Shown here piece after piece: positions 1-9,083 of a DNA stretch of 64,000 nt; positions within the stretch are counted from its first letter, which is position 1, and each line of letters starts with the position of its first letter. The translations under genes and the position numbers were made by a program. The DNA lies in the NCBI RefSeq assembly GCF_001617365.1, contig NZ_LVJR01000021.1, positions 35,309 through 99,308 of the forward strand. The letters run 5' to 3'. The DNA is from Rhodanobacter sp. FW104-R8. Lineage in GTDB: Bacteria; Pseudomonadota; Gammaproteobacteria; Xanthomonadales; Rhodanobacteraceae. The notes beneath the pieces were generated by a model, which searched no databases, was not told the DNA's origin, and was given only the letters and a program-made list of their open reading frames with translations.

Positions 1-630
1 GTAATCCACCAGACGCGGCAGCAACAACAGGCCGAGAATCATCATTACGACCACGAACAACCCAAGATGACCGATCAGCGTGAACGCGGTTTCGGCCAGC
101 GTCGAACCGCCGATCGCGATCGCCGTGAGCAGGGTCAGCATGACGATGGCCAGCAGATCCTCGGCCACCAGCAAGCCCACCACCGGTTTCGCGAACGGCT
201 GCTGTTGCTGGCCGTTCTCGGCCAGGGTGCGGGTGGCCACCATGGTCGACGACAACGAGATGGTCGCGCCAAGGAACAACGCATCCATGCCCTTCCAGCC
301 GAGCAGCTGGCCGGCCCCGATGCCAGCCCACAGCATCACGCCGACTTCGCCCACGGCCACCGCCAGCACGCCGATGCCGACCTCGCGCAGCTTGCGCACG
401 CTGAACTCGAGCCCCAGCGTGAACATCAGCAGCACCACGCCGAGGTTGGAGATGTCGTCGATGGCGCGCGGGTCGGCCACCAGCATGCCAGGCGCATGCG
501 GGCCGATCAGCACGCCGGCAAGGATGTAGCCGAGCAGCACCGGCTGGTGCAGGCGCTGGAACACGATCGTGGTGGCGCCGGCCACCAGCATCACCACGGC
601 GAGGTCCCTGATGAAGCCGATCTCGTGCAT
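1..630 (-). CDS. Kef-type CPA2 cation/proton antiporter, N-terminal part (runs off the window)
   Basis: Reading leftwards from an ATG at 628-630, the frame stays open to base 1, giving the first 210 residues of a polytopic membrane protein. The start region MHEIGFIRDLAVVML, then LLGYILAGVLIGP, the charged helix end GLEFSVRKL and LLVAEDLLAIVML, are typical of the monovalent cation:proton antiporter-2 family (KefB/KefC/YbaL). These exchange K+ or Na+ for H+ across the inner membrane. Several hydrophobic helices are visible and no soluble domain is reached. The missing C-terminus, where KTN/TrkA-N domains would sit, prevents a subfamily call. It is divergent from the tRNA operon to its right. 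Confidence 0.85.
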   Translation of the reverse strand, partial: MHEIGFIRDLAVVMLVAGATTIVFQRLHQPVLLGYILAGVLIGPHAPGMLVADPRAIDDISNLGVVLLMFTLGLEFSVRKLREVGIGVLAVAVGEVGVMLWAGIGAGQLLGWKGMDALFLGATISLSSTMVATRTLAENGQQQQPFAKPVVGLLVAEDLLAIVMLTLLTAIAIGGSTLAETAFTLIGHLGLFVVVMMILGLLLLPRLVDY

Positions 631-753
631 CCGCCCAGTCCTTCCGGTCGCGTCTCGCCGCAGCTTAAACGAACCGCCGGTGCTATCCGCCGCGCGAATG
701 GCAGCCGCCGCAGGAGACCTTCGACGGCCCGGCAATCGGTACAGAAAAAAAGC

Positions 754-782
754 TTGACGGATATCCGGCTCGGACCTATTCT
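754..782 (+). promoter_or_regulatory. Sigma-70 promoter of the tRNA-Ala-Glu-Asp operon
   Basis: TTGACG at 754-759 and TATTCT at 777-782 are separated by exactly 17 bases and lie 17 bases before the tRNA-Ala gene. This near-consensus arrangement is what is expected for a strong stable-RNA promoter. The rest of 631-799 is the leader shared with the divergent antiporter gene, and I see nothing else in it. Confidence 0.75.
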
Positions 783-799
783 TTCGGGCTTCCAGCGGC

Positions 800-875
800 G
801 GGGCCATAGCTCAGCTGGGAGAGCGCCTGCATGGCATGCAGGAGGTCGGCGGTTCGATCCCGCCTGGCTCCACCA
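800..875 (+). tRNA. tRNA-Ala (GGC)
   Basis: A 76-base cloverleaf starts GGGGCCA and ends TGGCTCC-A-CCA. The anticodon stem CCTGC/GCAGG encloses the loop ATGGCAT with anticodon GGC. The CCA end is encoded. It is the first gene of a three-tRNA operon. Confidence 0.96.
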
Positions 876-883
876 ACTTATCC

Positions 884-959
884 GTCCCCATCGTCTAGAG
901 GCCTAGGACATCACCCTTTCACGGTGGCGACCGGGGTTCGAATCCCCGTGGGGACGCCA
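884..959 (+). tRNA. tRNA-Glu (TTC)
   Basis: A 76-base gene begins GTCCCCATCG and ends with an encoded CCA; the anticodon loop contains TTC. It lies 8 bases after tRNA-Ala and is presumably processed from the same transcript. Confidence 0.96.
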
Positions 960-987
960 AGTTGGCTCGCAACGCTGGATGAAATGC

Positions 988-1064
988 GGAGTGGTAGTTC
1001 AGTCGGTTAGAATGCTGGCCTGTCACGCCGGAGGTCGCGGGTTCGAGTCCCGTCCACTCCGCCA
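988..1064 (+). tRNA. tRNA-Asp (GTC), copy 1
   Basis: A 77-base cloverleaf has acceptor GGAGTGG/CCACTCC, anticodon GTC and encoded GCCA. It is identical base for base to the tRNA-Asp at 12375-12451, and both copies are preceded by AAATGC. Last gene of the tRNA operon. Confidence 0.96.
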
Positions 1065-1074
1065 CTATTCAGAC

Positions 1075-1101
1075 AAAAAGCCCGCCCCGTGCGGGCTTTT
1101 T
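1075..1101. terminator. Bidirectional intrinsic terminator
   Basis: AAAAAGCCCGC and GCGGGCTTTTT flank a short CCCGT loop. Read rightwards it ends the tRNA operon; read leftwards it ends the DUF1249 gene. The symmetric A/T tracts make it usable on both strands. Confidence 0.85.
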
Positions 1102-1113
1102 GCTGTGGGTGGA

Positions 1114-1581
1114 TCAGGGTCCGCGTTGCGGCTCCAGCGTGCCGACGGAATGCCCCTGCTCGGCCAGGTACTCCAGCCAGCGCGACAGGAACCCGTTCAT
1201 GCGCAGGCGGTGCTGGAACACGCTGTGCGCCGGCGGGAAGGGTCCCAGCACCTGCCACAGGTGCCGCCCCGGATGGCAATGCAGGGCCTCGGCCACGTGC
1301 GCGTCGGTATACATGCGCAACTGCGCCGACGGCGCGCGCTGCCCGGTATGCGCATCGACGAAGCCGTAGGTGAGCTCCAGCTCCAGCGTATACGGATGGC
1401 ATTCCTGCACGTGCAAATGGACGTCGAGTCCATCGTCCACGTCGGAGACGTAGCGGCCCGGCGCCAGTTGCTGCGGCGCGAACAGCCGCATCAGGCGGTG
1501 GTAGTTCTCCGCATACAGGCCCATCAGGAACTCGAAGCGTCCCGGCAGCAGGCTGCGGCGATTGTCCAGTACGGCACTCAT
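1114..1581 (-). CDS. DUF1249 domain-containing protein
   Basis: A 155-residue soluble protein without signal peptide or membrane segment. It matches the DUF1249 family of gammaproteobacteria (E. coli YqiB type) in length and in segments such as GRFEFLMGLYAENYHRL and CHPYTLELELTYGF. No catalytic function is known for the family. It starts 28 bases after the end of ppsR on the same strand, so the two are probably one transcript ending at the terminator at 1075-1101. Confidence 0.85.
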   Translation of the reverse strand: MSAVLDNRRSLLPGRFEFLMGLYAENYHRLMRLFAPQQLAPGRYVSDVDDGLDVHLHVQECHPYTLELELTYGFVDAHTGQRAPSAQLRMYTDAHVAEALHCHPGRHLWQVLGPFPPAHSVFQHRLRMNGFLSRWLEYLAEQGHSVGTLEPQRGP

Positions 1582-1609
1582 GGCGGGCGCGCGCGACTCC
1601 GGTCGGCAA

Positions 1610-2425
1610 TCAGAACATGGTCCGCTCGATACCGAAGCGGTCGAAGATCTTGCTGGCGATTTCCTCGATCGACACGTGCGTGGTGTTGAGGCTGGGAATG
1701 CCGGCCTGGCGCATCAGGCGATCGGCCTGCTCCAGCTCCCAGCGACACTGCTGCAAGGTGGCGTAGCGGCTGCCGGCGCGGCGCTGCTCGCGGATCTGCG
1801 CCAACCGGAGCGGATCGATGGTCAGTCCGTACAGCCGGTCCCGGTACGGGCGAAGGCGCGCCGGCAGCTCGAGCTTCTCGAGGTCCTCGTCGGTCAGCGG
1901 ATAATTGGCGGCACTGACGCCGTAATGCAAGGCCATGTAGAGGCAGGTCGGCGTCTTGCCGGAACGCGACACGCCCACCAGGATCAGGTCGGCCTCGGCG
2001 TAGTTCACGTCGATGCCGTCGTCATGCGTGAGCGCGTAGTTGGTGGCGTTGATGCGTGCCTCGTACTTGTCGAAATCGACCATGCCGTGCGAACGGTTGA
2101 CCGCACCGGAACGCTTGGCACCCAGTTCGTCCTCCAGCGGGCCGATGAACGGCGCGAACACGTCCAGCATCAGCGCACCGCTGGCGGCGACGATCTCGCA
2201 CAGCGCACGGTCGGCCATGGTGTTGACCACGATCGGCCGCTGCCCGGTTTGCGCGTAGTTGGTCTTGATCCGCAGCGCAGCCGCCTCCGCCTTGTGCGCA
2301 TTGTCGGTGAACGGCAGCCGATGCTTGTCGAACTGCATGCCCTCGAACTGCGCGAGGATGCTGTTGCCGATCGTCTCCGCGGTGATGCCGGTAGAGTCCG
2401 AGATGAAAAAAACCGTCCGATACAT
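1610..2425 (-). CDS. ppsR: Phosphoenolpyruvate synthase regulatory protein (PpsR, bifunctional kinase/pyrophosphorylase)
   Basis: The protein has 271 residues from the ATG at 2423-2425 (MYRTVFFISDSTGITAET), matching the roughly 277 of E. coli PpsR; a longer upstream frame is open but does not resemble the family. The family (DUF299) inactivates PEP synthase by ADP-dependent threonine phosphorylation and reactivates it by Pi-dependent dephosphorylation. The nucleotide-binding motif GVSRSGKTPT is at residues 151-160. It is divergently arranged with its target ppsA across a 233-base gap, the usual pairing. The gap holds the ppsA Shine-Dalgarno site but no promoter I can assign with confidence. 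Confidence 0.95.
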   Translation of the reverse strand: MYRTVFFISDSTGITAETIGNSILAQFEGMQFDKHRLPFTDNAHKAEAAALRIKTNYAQTGQRPIVVNTMADRALCEIVAASGALMLDVFAPFIGPLEDELGAKRSGAVNRSHGMVDFDKYEARINATNYALTHDDGIDVNYAEADLILVGVSRSGKTPTCLYMALHYGVSAANYPLTDEDLEKLELPARLRPYRDRLYGLTIDPLRLAQIREQRRAGSRYATLQQCRWELEQADRLMRQAGIPSLNTTHVSIEEIASKIFDRFGIERTMF

Positions 2426-2658
2426 ACAGCGTCCTGGTCCCGCCATGGCGTTTGGCGGCACCTTAGCGCAAGCGCGAAAAGCTGTCGCCGATTGACTCCC
2501 GGCTGACTGGTATGCGGTTGGAATGACATCGGCCCCGAATGGTCTTCTTGTGCCGCGCACCATCCGCAGCGGACAATACCAGTTCTTTGCGACCCGCTCC
2601 GGGCCTTCGTGCCGCGCCCATTCCACTTATCTGCAGTGCTTTCCTTGAGGAGACACCC

Positions 2659-5085
2659 TTGAACGACCTGGTGCTTTGGCTCGACCAACTGCGCATGACC
2701 GACCTTGGCAAGGTCGGCGGCAAGAATGCCTCACTCGGCGAGATGATCGGCAACCTGGCCAAACTCGGTGTCTCCGTGCCCGGCGGCTTCGCCACCACCG
2801 CCGATGCGTTCCAGCGGTACCTGGAAAAGAGCGGCCTGGCCAGGCGCATCCGGGATCGGCTGGCCACGCTCGACGTCGACGACGTCGACACCTTGGTGGC
2901 GGCCGGCAAGGAGATCCGCGGCTGGATCGTCGACACCGCCCTGCCCGCCGAGCTCGAGCAGGCGATCCGCGACGCCTACGAAAAACTTTGCAAGGACGCT
3001 CTTGGTGAAGAGTCCGGCCATGGAAGGCCGGTTCTTGATTCTGGCGATCGGGGACGATCGCATGGGGTCGCCGTGGCCGTGCGTTCCTCCGCCACCGCGG
3101 AGGACCTGCCCGACGCCTCGTTCGCCGGCCAGCAGGAAACCTTCCTCAACGTGGTCGGCATCGAGGATGTGCTGCACAAGGTGAAGGAAGTCTTCGCCTC
3201 GCTGTACAACGACCGCGCCATCGCCTACCGCGTGCACCAGGGCTTCAAGCACGAGGACGTGTTCCTCTCCGCCGGCGTGCAGCTGATGGTGCGCTCGGAC
3301 GTGGGCGCGGCGGGCGTGCTGTTCACGCTGGACACCGAATCCGGCTTCCGCGACGTGGTGTTCGTCACCGGCTCCTACGGTCTCGGCGAGATGGTCGTGC
3401 AGGGTGCGGTCAACCCGGACGAGTTCTACGTGTTCAAGCCCACGCTGAAGGCCGGCAAGCCCGCCGTGCTGCGCCGCAACCTCGGCGCCAAGCAGTTGCG
3501 CATGGTCTATTCCAGCGCGCCTGGCGAGCGGGTGAGAACCGAGGACACTCCGGCCGAACTGCGCAACCGCTTCTGCATCAGCGATGCCGACGTGCAGGAG
3601 CTGGCGAAGCAGGCGCTGATCATCGAGCAGCACTACGGCCGACCGATGGACATCGAGTGGGCGAAGGACGGCCATACCGGCAAGCTGTACATCGTGCAGG
3701 CGCGTCCGGAAACGGTGAAGTCGCGCGCGCACGCCACCCAGCTCGAGCGCTTCCACCTCAGCGAGAAAGGCAAGGTGCTGGCCGAGGGCCGCGCCATCGG
3801 CCAGAAGATCGGCGCCGGCAAGGCGCGCGTGATCCGCTCACTGGCCGACATGAACAAGGTGCAGCCCGGCGACGTGCTGATCGCCGACATGACCGACCCC
3901 GACTGGGAGCCGGTGATGAAGCGCGCCTCGGCGATCGTCACCAACCGCGGCGGGCGCACCTGCCATGCGGCGATCATCGCGCGCGAGCTGGGTGTGCCGG
4001 CCGTGGTCGGCACCGGCAACGCGCTGGAGCTGATCCCGGACGGCGCCGACGTTACCGTGTCCTGCGCCGAGGGCGACACCGGTACGATCTACCAGGGCAT
4101 CCTGAAGTTCGAGCGGATAACCGCCGACCTCGGCGCCATGCCCGAGGCACCGCTGAAGATCATGATGAACGTGGCCAACCCAGAGCGCGCGTTCGACTTC
4201 GGCATGCTGCCGAACGCCGGCATCGGCCTGGCCCGCCTGGAGATGATCATCGCCAGCCATATCGGCGTGCATCCGAAGGCACTGCTGGAATACGCCAGGC
4301 AGGATGCCGAGACCAAGGCGAAGATCGACGAGCGCATCGCCGGCTATGCGGGCCCGGTCGAGTTCTACGTCGACCGCCTCGCCGAGGGCATCGCCACCAT
4401 CGCCGCCTCGGTGTACCCGAAACCGGTGATCGTGCGCATGTCCGACTTCAAGTCGAACGAGTACGCCAACCTGCTCGGCGGCAGCCGTTACGAGCCGCAC
4501 GAGGAGAACCCGATGATCGGCTTCCGCGGCGCCAGCCGCTACGTCGATCCCAGCTTCGCCGAGGCGTTCGGGCTGGAATGCAAGGCGGTCAAGCGCGTGC
4601 GCGAAGTGATGGGCCTGGCCAACGTGTGGGTGATGATCCCGTTCGTGCGCACGCTGGGCGAAGGCCGCAAGGTGATCGAGGTACTGGCGAAGAACGGCCT
4701 GAAGCAGGGCGAACACGACCTCAAGGTCATCATGATGTGCGAGGTACCTTCCAACGCCCTGCTCGCCGACGAGTTCCTCGACATCTTCGATGGCTTCTCG
4801 ATCGGCTCGAACGACCTCACCCAGCTCACCCTGGGCCTGGACCGCGACTCCAGCATCGTGGCCAGCCTGTTCGACGAACGCGACCCGGCGGTGAAAAAGC
4901 TGCTCGCCATGGCGATCAAGACCGCCCGCGCCAAGGGCAAGTACATCGGCATCTGCGGCCAGGGCCCCAGCGACCATCCCGACCTGGCCGAGTGGCTGAT
5001 GGACCAGGGCATCGAGTCGGTATCGCTCAACCCCGACACGGTGGTCGACACCTGGCTGCGGCTGGCGAAGAAGAAGGCCGGCTGA
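2659..5085 (+). CDS. ppsA: Phosphoenolpyruvate synthase (with in-frame insertion)
   Basis: Converts pyruvate + ATP to PEP + AMP + Pi for gluconeogenesis. The start is a TTG at 2659, chosen because GAGGAG lies just upstream and translation from there gives [20 protein letters not shown], the family N-terminus. The protein has 808 residues (E. coli 792). The phosphohistidine domain is clear ([14 protein letters not shown], His about 436), as are [16 protein letters not shown] and the C-terminal [10 protein letters not shown] with the catalytic Cys near 766. Between AYEKL and [12 protein letters not shown] there are about 20 extra residues compared with E. coli, encoded by two adjacent inverted repeats (see 3014-3061). 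PpsR is encoded divergently. Confidence 0.97.
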   Translation: MNDLVLWLDQLRMTDLGKVGGKNASLGEMIGNLAKLGVSVPGGFATTADAFQRYLEKSGLARRIRDRLATLDVDDVDTLVAAGKEIRGWIVDTALPAELEQAIRDAYEKLCKDALGEESGHGRPVLDSGDRGRSHGVAVAVRSSATAEDLPDASFAGQQETFLNVVGIEDVLHKVKEVFASLYNDRAIAYRVHQGFKHEDVFLSAGVQLMVRSDVGAAGVLFTLDTESGFRDVVFVTGSYGLGEMVVQGAVNPDEFYVFKPTLKAGKPAVLRRNLGAKQLRMVYSSAPGERVRTEDTPAELRNRFCISDADVQELAKQALIIEQHYGRPMDIEWAKDGHTGKLYIVQARPETVKSRAHATQLERFHLSEKGKVLAEGRAIGQKIGAGKARVIRSLADMNKVQPGDVLIADMTDPDWEPVMKRASAIVTNRGGRTCHAAIIARELGVPAVVGTGNALELIPDGADVTVSCAEGDTGTIYQGILKFERITADLGAMPEAPLKIMMNVANPERAFDFGMLPNAGIGLARLEMIIASHIGVHPKALLEYARQDAETKAKIDERIAGYAGPVEFYVDRLAEGIATIAASVYPKPVIVRMSDFKSNEYANLLGGSRYEPHEENPMIGFRGASRYVDPSFAEAFGLECKAVKRVREVMGLANVWVMIPFVRTLGEGRKVIEVLAKNGLKQGEHDLKVIMMCEVPSNALLADEFLDIFDGFSIGSNDLTQLTLGLDRDSSIVASLFDERDPAVKKLLAMAIKTARAKGKYIGICGQGPSDHPDLAEWLMDQGIESVSLNPDTVVDTWLRLAKKKAG
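3014..3061. repeat. Double inverted-repeat element inserted in frame in ppsA
   Basis: Two hairpins sit back to back inside the ppsA reading frame. CCGGCC (3014-3019) pairs with GGCCGG (3026-3031), and GCGATCG (3044-3050) pairs with CGATCGC (3055-3061). The stretch adds about 20 residues (around [19 protein letters not shown]) at a loop before the conserved [12 protein letters not shown]. The flanking sequence aligns with E. coli PpsA without it. The look is that of a small palindromic repeat that landed in a gene without breaking the frame. I cannot see a second full copy in the window. Confidence 0.6.
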
Positions 5086-5125
5086 GCACGCCCGTCCGGT
5101 CGTGGCAGGCAAGCATCCGCCACGC

Positions 5126-5154
5126 TTGTCACGGCCGGAAGCACCGCGTAAACT
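5126..5154 (+). promoter_or_regulatory. Sigma-70 promoter of tRNA-Ser
   Basis: TTGTCA at 5126-5131 and TAAACT at 5149-5154 are separated by 17 bases, 32 bases before the tRNA-Ser gene. The gene thus has its own promoter and does not depend on ppsA readthrough. Confidence 0.7.
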
Positions 5155-5186
5155 TGCCGGCTCGCGCGGACCACGCGCACCCCTTC

Positions 5187-5276
<90 letters not shown>

Positions 5277-5281
5277 TATAC

Positions 5282-5312
5282 GCAAAACGCCCCCCTCGCG
5301 GGGGCGTTTTGC
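5282..5312 (+). terminator. Intrinsic terminator of tRNA-Ser
   Basis: GCAAAACGCCCCC pairs with GGGGGCGTTTTGC around a four-base loop, followed by TTTT. The region 5313-5484 that follows is the leader of the phosphatase gene; I recognise no riboswitch or promoter in it. Confidence 0.88.
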
Positions 5313-5484
5313 TTTTCCGATGATGCAACCGGGTGAGAACCCGCCAGGGCCCGACCGATACGTCGGAAGCGAATCGGGACAGCCGCAGGCTGCCCTTCGC
5401 GTTGCGCGCAGATGGTTCGGCTCAGCTTTCAAGACGCCGACGCGCAACTTTGCTCCCAAACCCCACATCCGGCATGCTGTACCC

Positions 5485-6186
5485 ATGATCGAATTCGGAC
5501 ACGGCACCCACGTCGGCCTGCGCCGCACGCGCAACGAGGACACCTACTATGCCGATGCCTCGCTGGGCCTGTTCCTGGTCGCGGACGGCATGGGCGGACA
5601 TCAGCATGGCGAAGTGGCATCGGCCCTGGTGCGCGACACCATGGTCGAGCTGGTCGGCCGCGGGCAAAGTCTGATCGAGGCGATACACGCGGCTGCCGAA
5701 CGGCTGCTGGCGCAAACCCGGCACGGCATCGACGTGCTGCCGATGGGCACCACGATTGCCGCACTGCGGACGAGCGGCGACGGCTACGAAGTCGCCTGGG
5801 TCGGCGACAGCCGGGTCTATCTGTGGAAACAGGGCTTGCGGCAGATCAGCCACGACCACTCGCTGGTGCAGGCGCTGGTCGAGGCCGGCCGGCTCGATCC
5901 GGCGCAGGCATCGCAGCACCCGCAGCGCAATGTGCTGACCCAGGCGCTCGGCGTGACCACCGCCGAACAGTTGAACATCGGCATGGCCCGGGGCCAGCTG
6001 GAGCCGGGCACGGCCTTCCTGCTGTGCAGCGACGGGCTCACCGAAAACGTCAGTGACGCGACGATCGCATGCACGGTCGCACGCTCCGAACTGGCTGCGC
6101 AGGAATGCGTGGATCAGTTGTTATTGGACGCGCTTGACGGCGGTGGTGACGACAACATCACCGTACTGATCGTGCGTTCCCGCTGA
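5485..6186 (+). CDS. PP2C-family serine/threonine protein phosphatase (Stp1-like)
   Basis: The protein has 233 residues from the ATG at 5485 (MIEFGHGTHVGLRRTRNEDTYY); the frame is open further upstream but that part has no family resemblance. All PPM motifs are present: RNED, VADGMGGHQHGEVAS, PMGTTIAAL, WVGDSRVYL, LLCSDGLTENV and DDNITVLIV, with the Asp residues that bind two Mn/Mg ions. It is a stand-alone cytoplasmic phosphatase of bacterial Stp1/PrpC size. No partner Hanks-type kinase lies in the window. It converges on dnaQ with 16 bases between. Confidence 0.92.
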   Translation: MIEFGHGTHVGLRRTRNEDTYYADASLGLFLVADGMGGHQHGEVASALVRDTMVELVGRGQSLIEAIHAAAERLLAQTRHGIDVLPMGTTIAALRTSGDGYEVAWVGDSRVYLWKQGLRQISHDHSLVQALVEAGRLDPAQASQHPQRNVLTQALGVTTAEQLNIGMARGQLEPGTAFLLCSDGLTENVSDATIACTVARSELAAQECVDQLLLDALDGGGDDNITVLIVRSR

Positions 6187-6202
6187 ACCCGGCGCCGCGC
6201 GC

Positions 6203-6913
6203 TCAACCCAGCCGCCGCCACACGCTCCGGCCTTCCGCGCTGCTCTTGTCCAATGCGTCGAGGCGCTGTTCATGCTGCCGGAGTTCTTCGGCCGAGGCAT
6301 GCAGCACGCGCGGGCGCGCATGCAGGACCACCGGCGCCATTACCACGGCGTCCCGCTGCTCGGCCGCCCCCTCGAAGCCGAGGTCGAAAGCCACCTGCCC
6401 CGAAGTCATCGCCAGGTACACGTCGGCCAGCAACTGGGCGTCGATCAGGCCGCCGTGCAGGTCGCGTCGCGAGTTGTCCACGCCGAGCCGCTTGCACAAC
6501 GCATCGAGGCTGTTGCGCTGGCCGGGGTAGCGCTCGCGCGCCATGGCCAGGGTATCCAGCACGCTGCAACGGTCGCCGATCCGCCCCGCGTTTTCGCCCA
6601 GCCGGGCCAGCTCGGCATCGAGGAAGCCGATGTCGAAGCTGGCGTTGTGGATGATCAGTTCCGCACCGTCGATGAAGGCCAGGAACTCCTCCGCCACCTC
6701 GACAAAGCGCGGCTTGTCGAGCAGGAACTCGTCTTCGATGCCGGTCACCAGGCGGGCGCCTTCGTCGATCGCCCGATCCGGGTTCAGATAGGTCTGGTAG
6801 TGCCGGCCGGTGAGCCGGCGCTCGACCAGTTCGACGCAGGCGATTTCCACCAGTCGATGGCCCTGGCGCACTTCCAGGCCGGTGGTTTCGGTATCCAGAA
6901 CGATCTGCCTCAT
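6203..6913 (-). CDS. dnaQ: DNA polymerase III epsilon subunit (3'-5' proofreading exonuclease)
   Basis: The protein has 236 residues (E. coli 243). The DEDDh exonuclease motifs are Exo[10 protein letters not shown], Exo[15 protein letters not shown] and ExoIII with [15 protein letters not shown]. The N-terminal catalytic domain proofreads within the Pol III core, and the C-terminal tail would bind alpha. The start codon overlaps the rnhA stop by 4 bases (ATGA), implying translational coupling. In E. coli rnhA and dnaQ are divergent neighbours; here they are co-directional. Confidence 0.96.
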   Translation of the reverse strand: MRQIVLDTETTGLEVRQGHRLVEIACVELVERRLTGRHYQTYLNPDRAIDEGARLVTGIEDEFLLDKPRFVEVAEEFLAFIDGAELIIHNASFDIGFLDAELARLGENAGRIGDRCSVLDTLAMARERYPGQRNSLDALCKRLGVDNSRRDLHGGLIDAQLLADVYLAMTSGQVAFDLGFEGAAEQRDAVVMAPVVLHARPRVLHASAEELRQHEQRLDALDKSSAEGRSVWRRLG

Positions 6914-7353
6914 GCCCTGCCCTTCATCAGCTCGGCCTGTTCACGCGCGGCCTGGTCGACCCGTTCGTTCTCGATGTGGCCGTTGTGGCCCTTTACCCAC
7001 TGCCAGCGCACCTGGTGGGCGCCCACTGCATCGGACAGGCGCTGCCACAGGTCCTGGTTCTTCACCGGCTTCCTGTCGGCGGTACGCCAGCCATTGGCGC
7101 GCCATTTCGGCACCCACTGCTCGATGCCCTGCATCACGTAGCGCGAATCGGTGGTGAGGGTCACCCGGCACGGTCGCTTCAAGGCCTCCAGCGCACCGAT
7201 CGCCGCCATCAGCTCCATGCGGTTGTTGGTGGTGGCCGGCTCACCGCCGGATACCATGCGCTCGCTGCCCTTCGCCTTCAACAAGGCAGCCCAGCCGCCC
7301 GGGCCGGGGTTGCCCAGGCAGGCGCCGTCGGTAAATGCTTCCACTTCGCTCAT
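6910..7353 (-). CDS. rnhA: Ribonuclease HI
   Basis: The protein has 147 residues, the normal length. All catalytic residues are visible: Asp in [14 protein letters not shown], Glu in [10 protein letters not shown], Asp in [10 protein letters not shown], and His/Asp in [14 protein letters not shown]. It degrades the RNA of RNA-DNA hybrids. It lies between the methyltransferase gene (24 bases upstream) and dnaQ (4-base overlap) on the same strand, so the three probably form one operon. This neighbourhood (gloB, yafS-like, rnhA, dnaQ) is conserved with E. coli. Confidence 0.97.
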   Translation of the reverse strand: MSEVEAFTDGACLGNPGPGGWAALLKAKGSERMVSGGEPATTNNRMELMAAIGALEALKRPCRVTLTTDSRYVMQGIEQWVPKWRANGWRTADRKPVKNQDLWQRLSDAVGAHQVRWQWVKGHNGHIENERVDQAAREQAELMKGRA

Positions 7354-7378
7354 CGTTATCCACGTATTCCATAGAAAG

Positions 7379-8065
7379 TCACACCGCCGAACTGCGCCGG
7401 GTGCTCGGCGACAGCCGGTTGCCGGCCGGCACGGCCACCGGCGCCGGCCTGATCCGCAACGGCGTGGCCATGCGGCGGCGCTTGCGCGCCATCAGCACAT
7501 AGCCACCGCCCCAGGGATTGACCGGGACCGCCGGGTGCACCGCGAGGCCCGGCCAGATGCGGCCTACCCGCTGCACCTGCTCGACCTCCAGCCCGGCCTG
7601 CCGCAGCCGGTGCCCGAGACGCCACGGCATCTGTAGGGCGAACCGCCTGCCGTGCGTGCGCCAGTGGAACCAGGGCGACCAGCCGCTGACCGGATGCACG
7701 CCAGTCAGCACCAGCACGCCACCCGGCGCCAGCACGCGGACCGCCTCGTCGAGCAAGGCTGGTGCGTCGGGTGCCTGCTCCAGTGCATGCCGCAGCAGCA
7801 CCAGTTCGAACGCATCATCGACGAACGGCAGTAGCTCGCCCGCCGACGCCAGCAGGTCGCCACGGTAACGGCCATGTGCCAGCTGCAGCACGGTCCAGCA
7901 ACCAAGCATCGGCAACGCCGGCGGTACGTCGTCGGCGAACGCGCCCAGCAGCAGCGCGTGCGTGCCGTAGCAGCGTTGCAGTTCCGGCATCAATGCCCGC
8001 CGCTGCTCATCCAGCAACCGGCGCAAGGGCGCGCTGGCATAGATGTCGTCATCACGATGATGCAT
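7379..8065 (-). CDS. Class I SAM-dependent methyltransferase (YafS-like)
   Basis: The protein has 228 residues from the ATG at 8063-8065 ([18 protein letters not shown]). The methyltransferase-11 pattern is visible in [19 protein letters not shown] and the core strand [20 protein letters not shown]. The canonical glycine-rich motif I is weak ([14 protein letters not shown]), as in E. coli YafS, which sits in the same place between gloB and rnhA. The substrate is unknown. The C-terminal 30 residues are basic and Ser/Pro-rich. The 253 bases to gloB hold the divergent promoters, which I could not pin down. Confidence 0.8.
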   Translation of the reverse strand: MHHRDDDIYASAPLRRLLDEQRRALMPELQRCYGTHALLLGAFADDVPPALPMLGCWTVLQLAHGRYRGDLLASAGELLPFVDDAFELVLLRHALEQAPDAPALLDEAVRVLAPGGVLVLTGVHPVSGWSPWFHWRTHGRRFALQMPWRLGHRLRQAGLEVEQVQRVGRIWPGLAVHPAVPVNPWGGGYVLMARKRRRMATPLRIRPAPVAVPAGNRLSPSTRRSSAV

Positions 8066-8318
8066 GCAACCGGCCTTTCGTCTGTAGCGGAGAGTGTAAC
8101 GGCTGGCGCGATGCGGCAGCAGGTCGCAGACGGAATGGAACTGCCGCACGCTGCTGAACGGCAGCATGGTCGATTAACGTTGTTCTAACGAGTTGGCGAC
8201 AGCACCACTTTATAGTCGACCGCCTCATGCGCGCCCAGGACGGCTGCGTCTGTCGTTGACCCCGGAACCAGCATCCCGGACCCCGTCCGGATGTTCCTCG
8301 AACGCAGCGGAGCCCGCC

Positions 8319-9083
8319 TTGCATCTCGTCCCGTTACCGGCCCTCGCCGACAACTACATCTGGCTGTTGCACGACGACGCCGGCAACGCCCTCGTCGTCG
8401 ATCCGGGCGATGCCGGAGTGGTCGAGCGCGCGCTGACCGAGCGCAGGCTGCAATTGCGGGCAATCCTGCTGACCCATCACCACCACGACCATATCGGCGG
8501 CGTGCCGGCGCTGCGCGCGCGCTACGACGTGCCGGTATACGCCCCCGTCGACGAGCGCATCGACGAGGCGACCGTGCGGGTGCGCGACGGCGACCGGGTC
8601 GAACTGGCCGCACCCTCCGTGCGTTTCGAAGTCATCGCCATCCCCGGCCACACCCTCAGCCACATCGCTTACGCCGGAGCCGGCCTGCTGCTGTGCGGAG
8701 ACACCTTGTTCAGCCTGGGCTGCGGCCGCCTGTTCGAGGGCACGCCGGCGCAGATGCTCGCCTCGCTGGATCGCCTGTCGCGGCTGCCGGGCGAGACCCT
8801 GGTGTGCGGCGGGCATGAGTACACCGAGGCGAATGGCCGCTTCGCCCGCACCGTCGAGCCGGCCAATCCCGAACTGCAGCGACGGCTGCAGGAGGTCGCC
8901 CGCCTGCGTGCCGAACGCCAGCCCACCCTGCCGGTGCGCCTCGCCGGCGAGCTGGCCACGAATCCGTTCCTGCGCATCGACAGTGCGGGGGTCGCCGAAT
9001 GGTGCCGGCTGCACGCCGGCGGCGGCGACCGGGTCGCCCGTTTTGCCGCCGTACGCTCCGCCAAGGATGGATTCCACGGATGA
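8319..9083 (+). CDS. gloB: Hydroxyacylglutathione hydrolase (glyoxalase II)
   Basis: Hydrolyses S-lactoylglutathione to D-lactate and glutathione, the second step of methylglyoxal detoxification. A TTG at 8319 is the likely start (LHLVPLPALADNYIWLL matches the family N-terminus, 254 residues); an in-frame ATG at 8193 would add 42 unrelated residues. The metallo-beta-lactamase signature LTHHHHDHIGG binds two metals, with further ligands in IPGHTLSH, CGDTLFSLGCGRLFEG and GGHEYTEAN. The stop overlaps the mltD start by ATGA, so the two genes are coupled. Confidence 0.94.
   Translation: MHLVPLPALADNYIWLLHDDAGNALVVDPGDAGVVERALTERRLQLRAILLTHHHHDHIGGVPALRARYDVPVYAPVDERIDEATVRVRDGDRVELAAPSVRFEVIAIPGHTLSHIAYAGAGLLLCGDTLFSLGCGRLFEGTPAQMLASLDRLSRLPGETLVCGGHEYTEANGRFARTVEPANPELQRRLQEVARLRAERQPTLPVRLAGELATNPFLRIDSAGVAEWCRLHAGGGDRVARFAAVRSAKDGFHG

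Noticed and set aside
800..1064. tRNA genes as prophage or island attachment sites
   Set aside because: No integrase and no repeated 3' tRNA fragment downstream.
5313..5484. Structured-looking leader before the PP2C gene, considered as a riboswitch
   Set aside because: Compared from memory with TPP, cobalamin, glycine and SAH cores; none matched.
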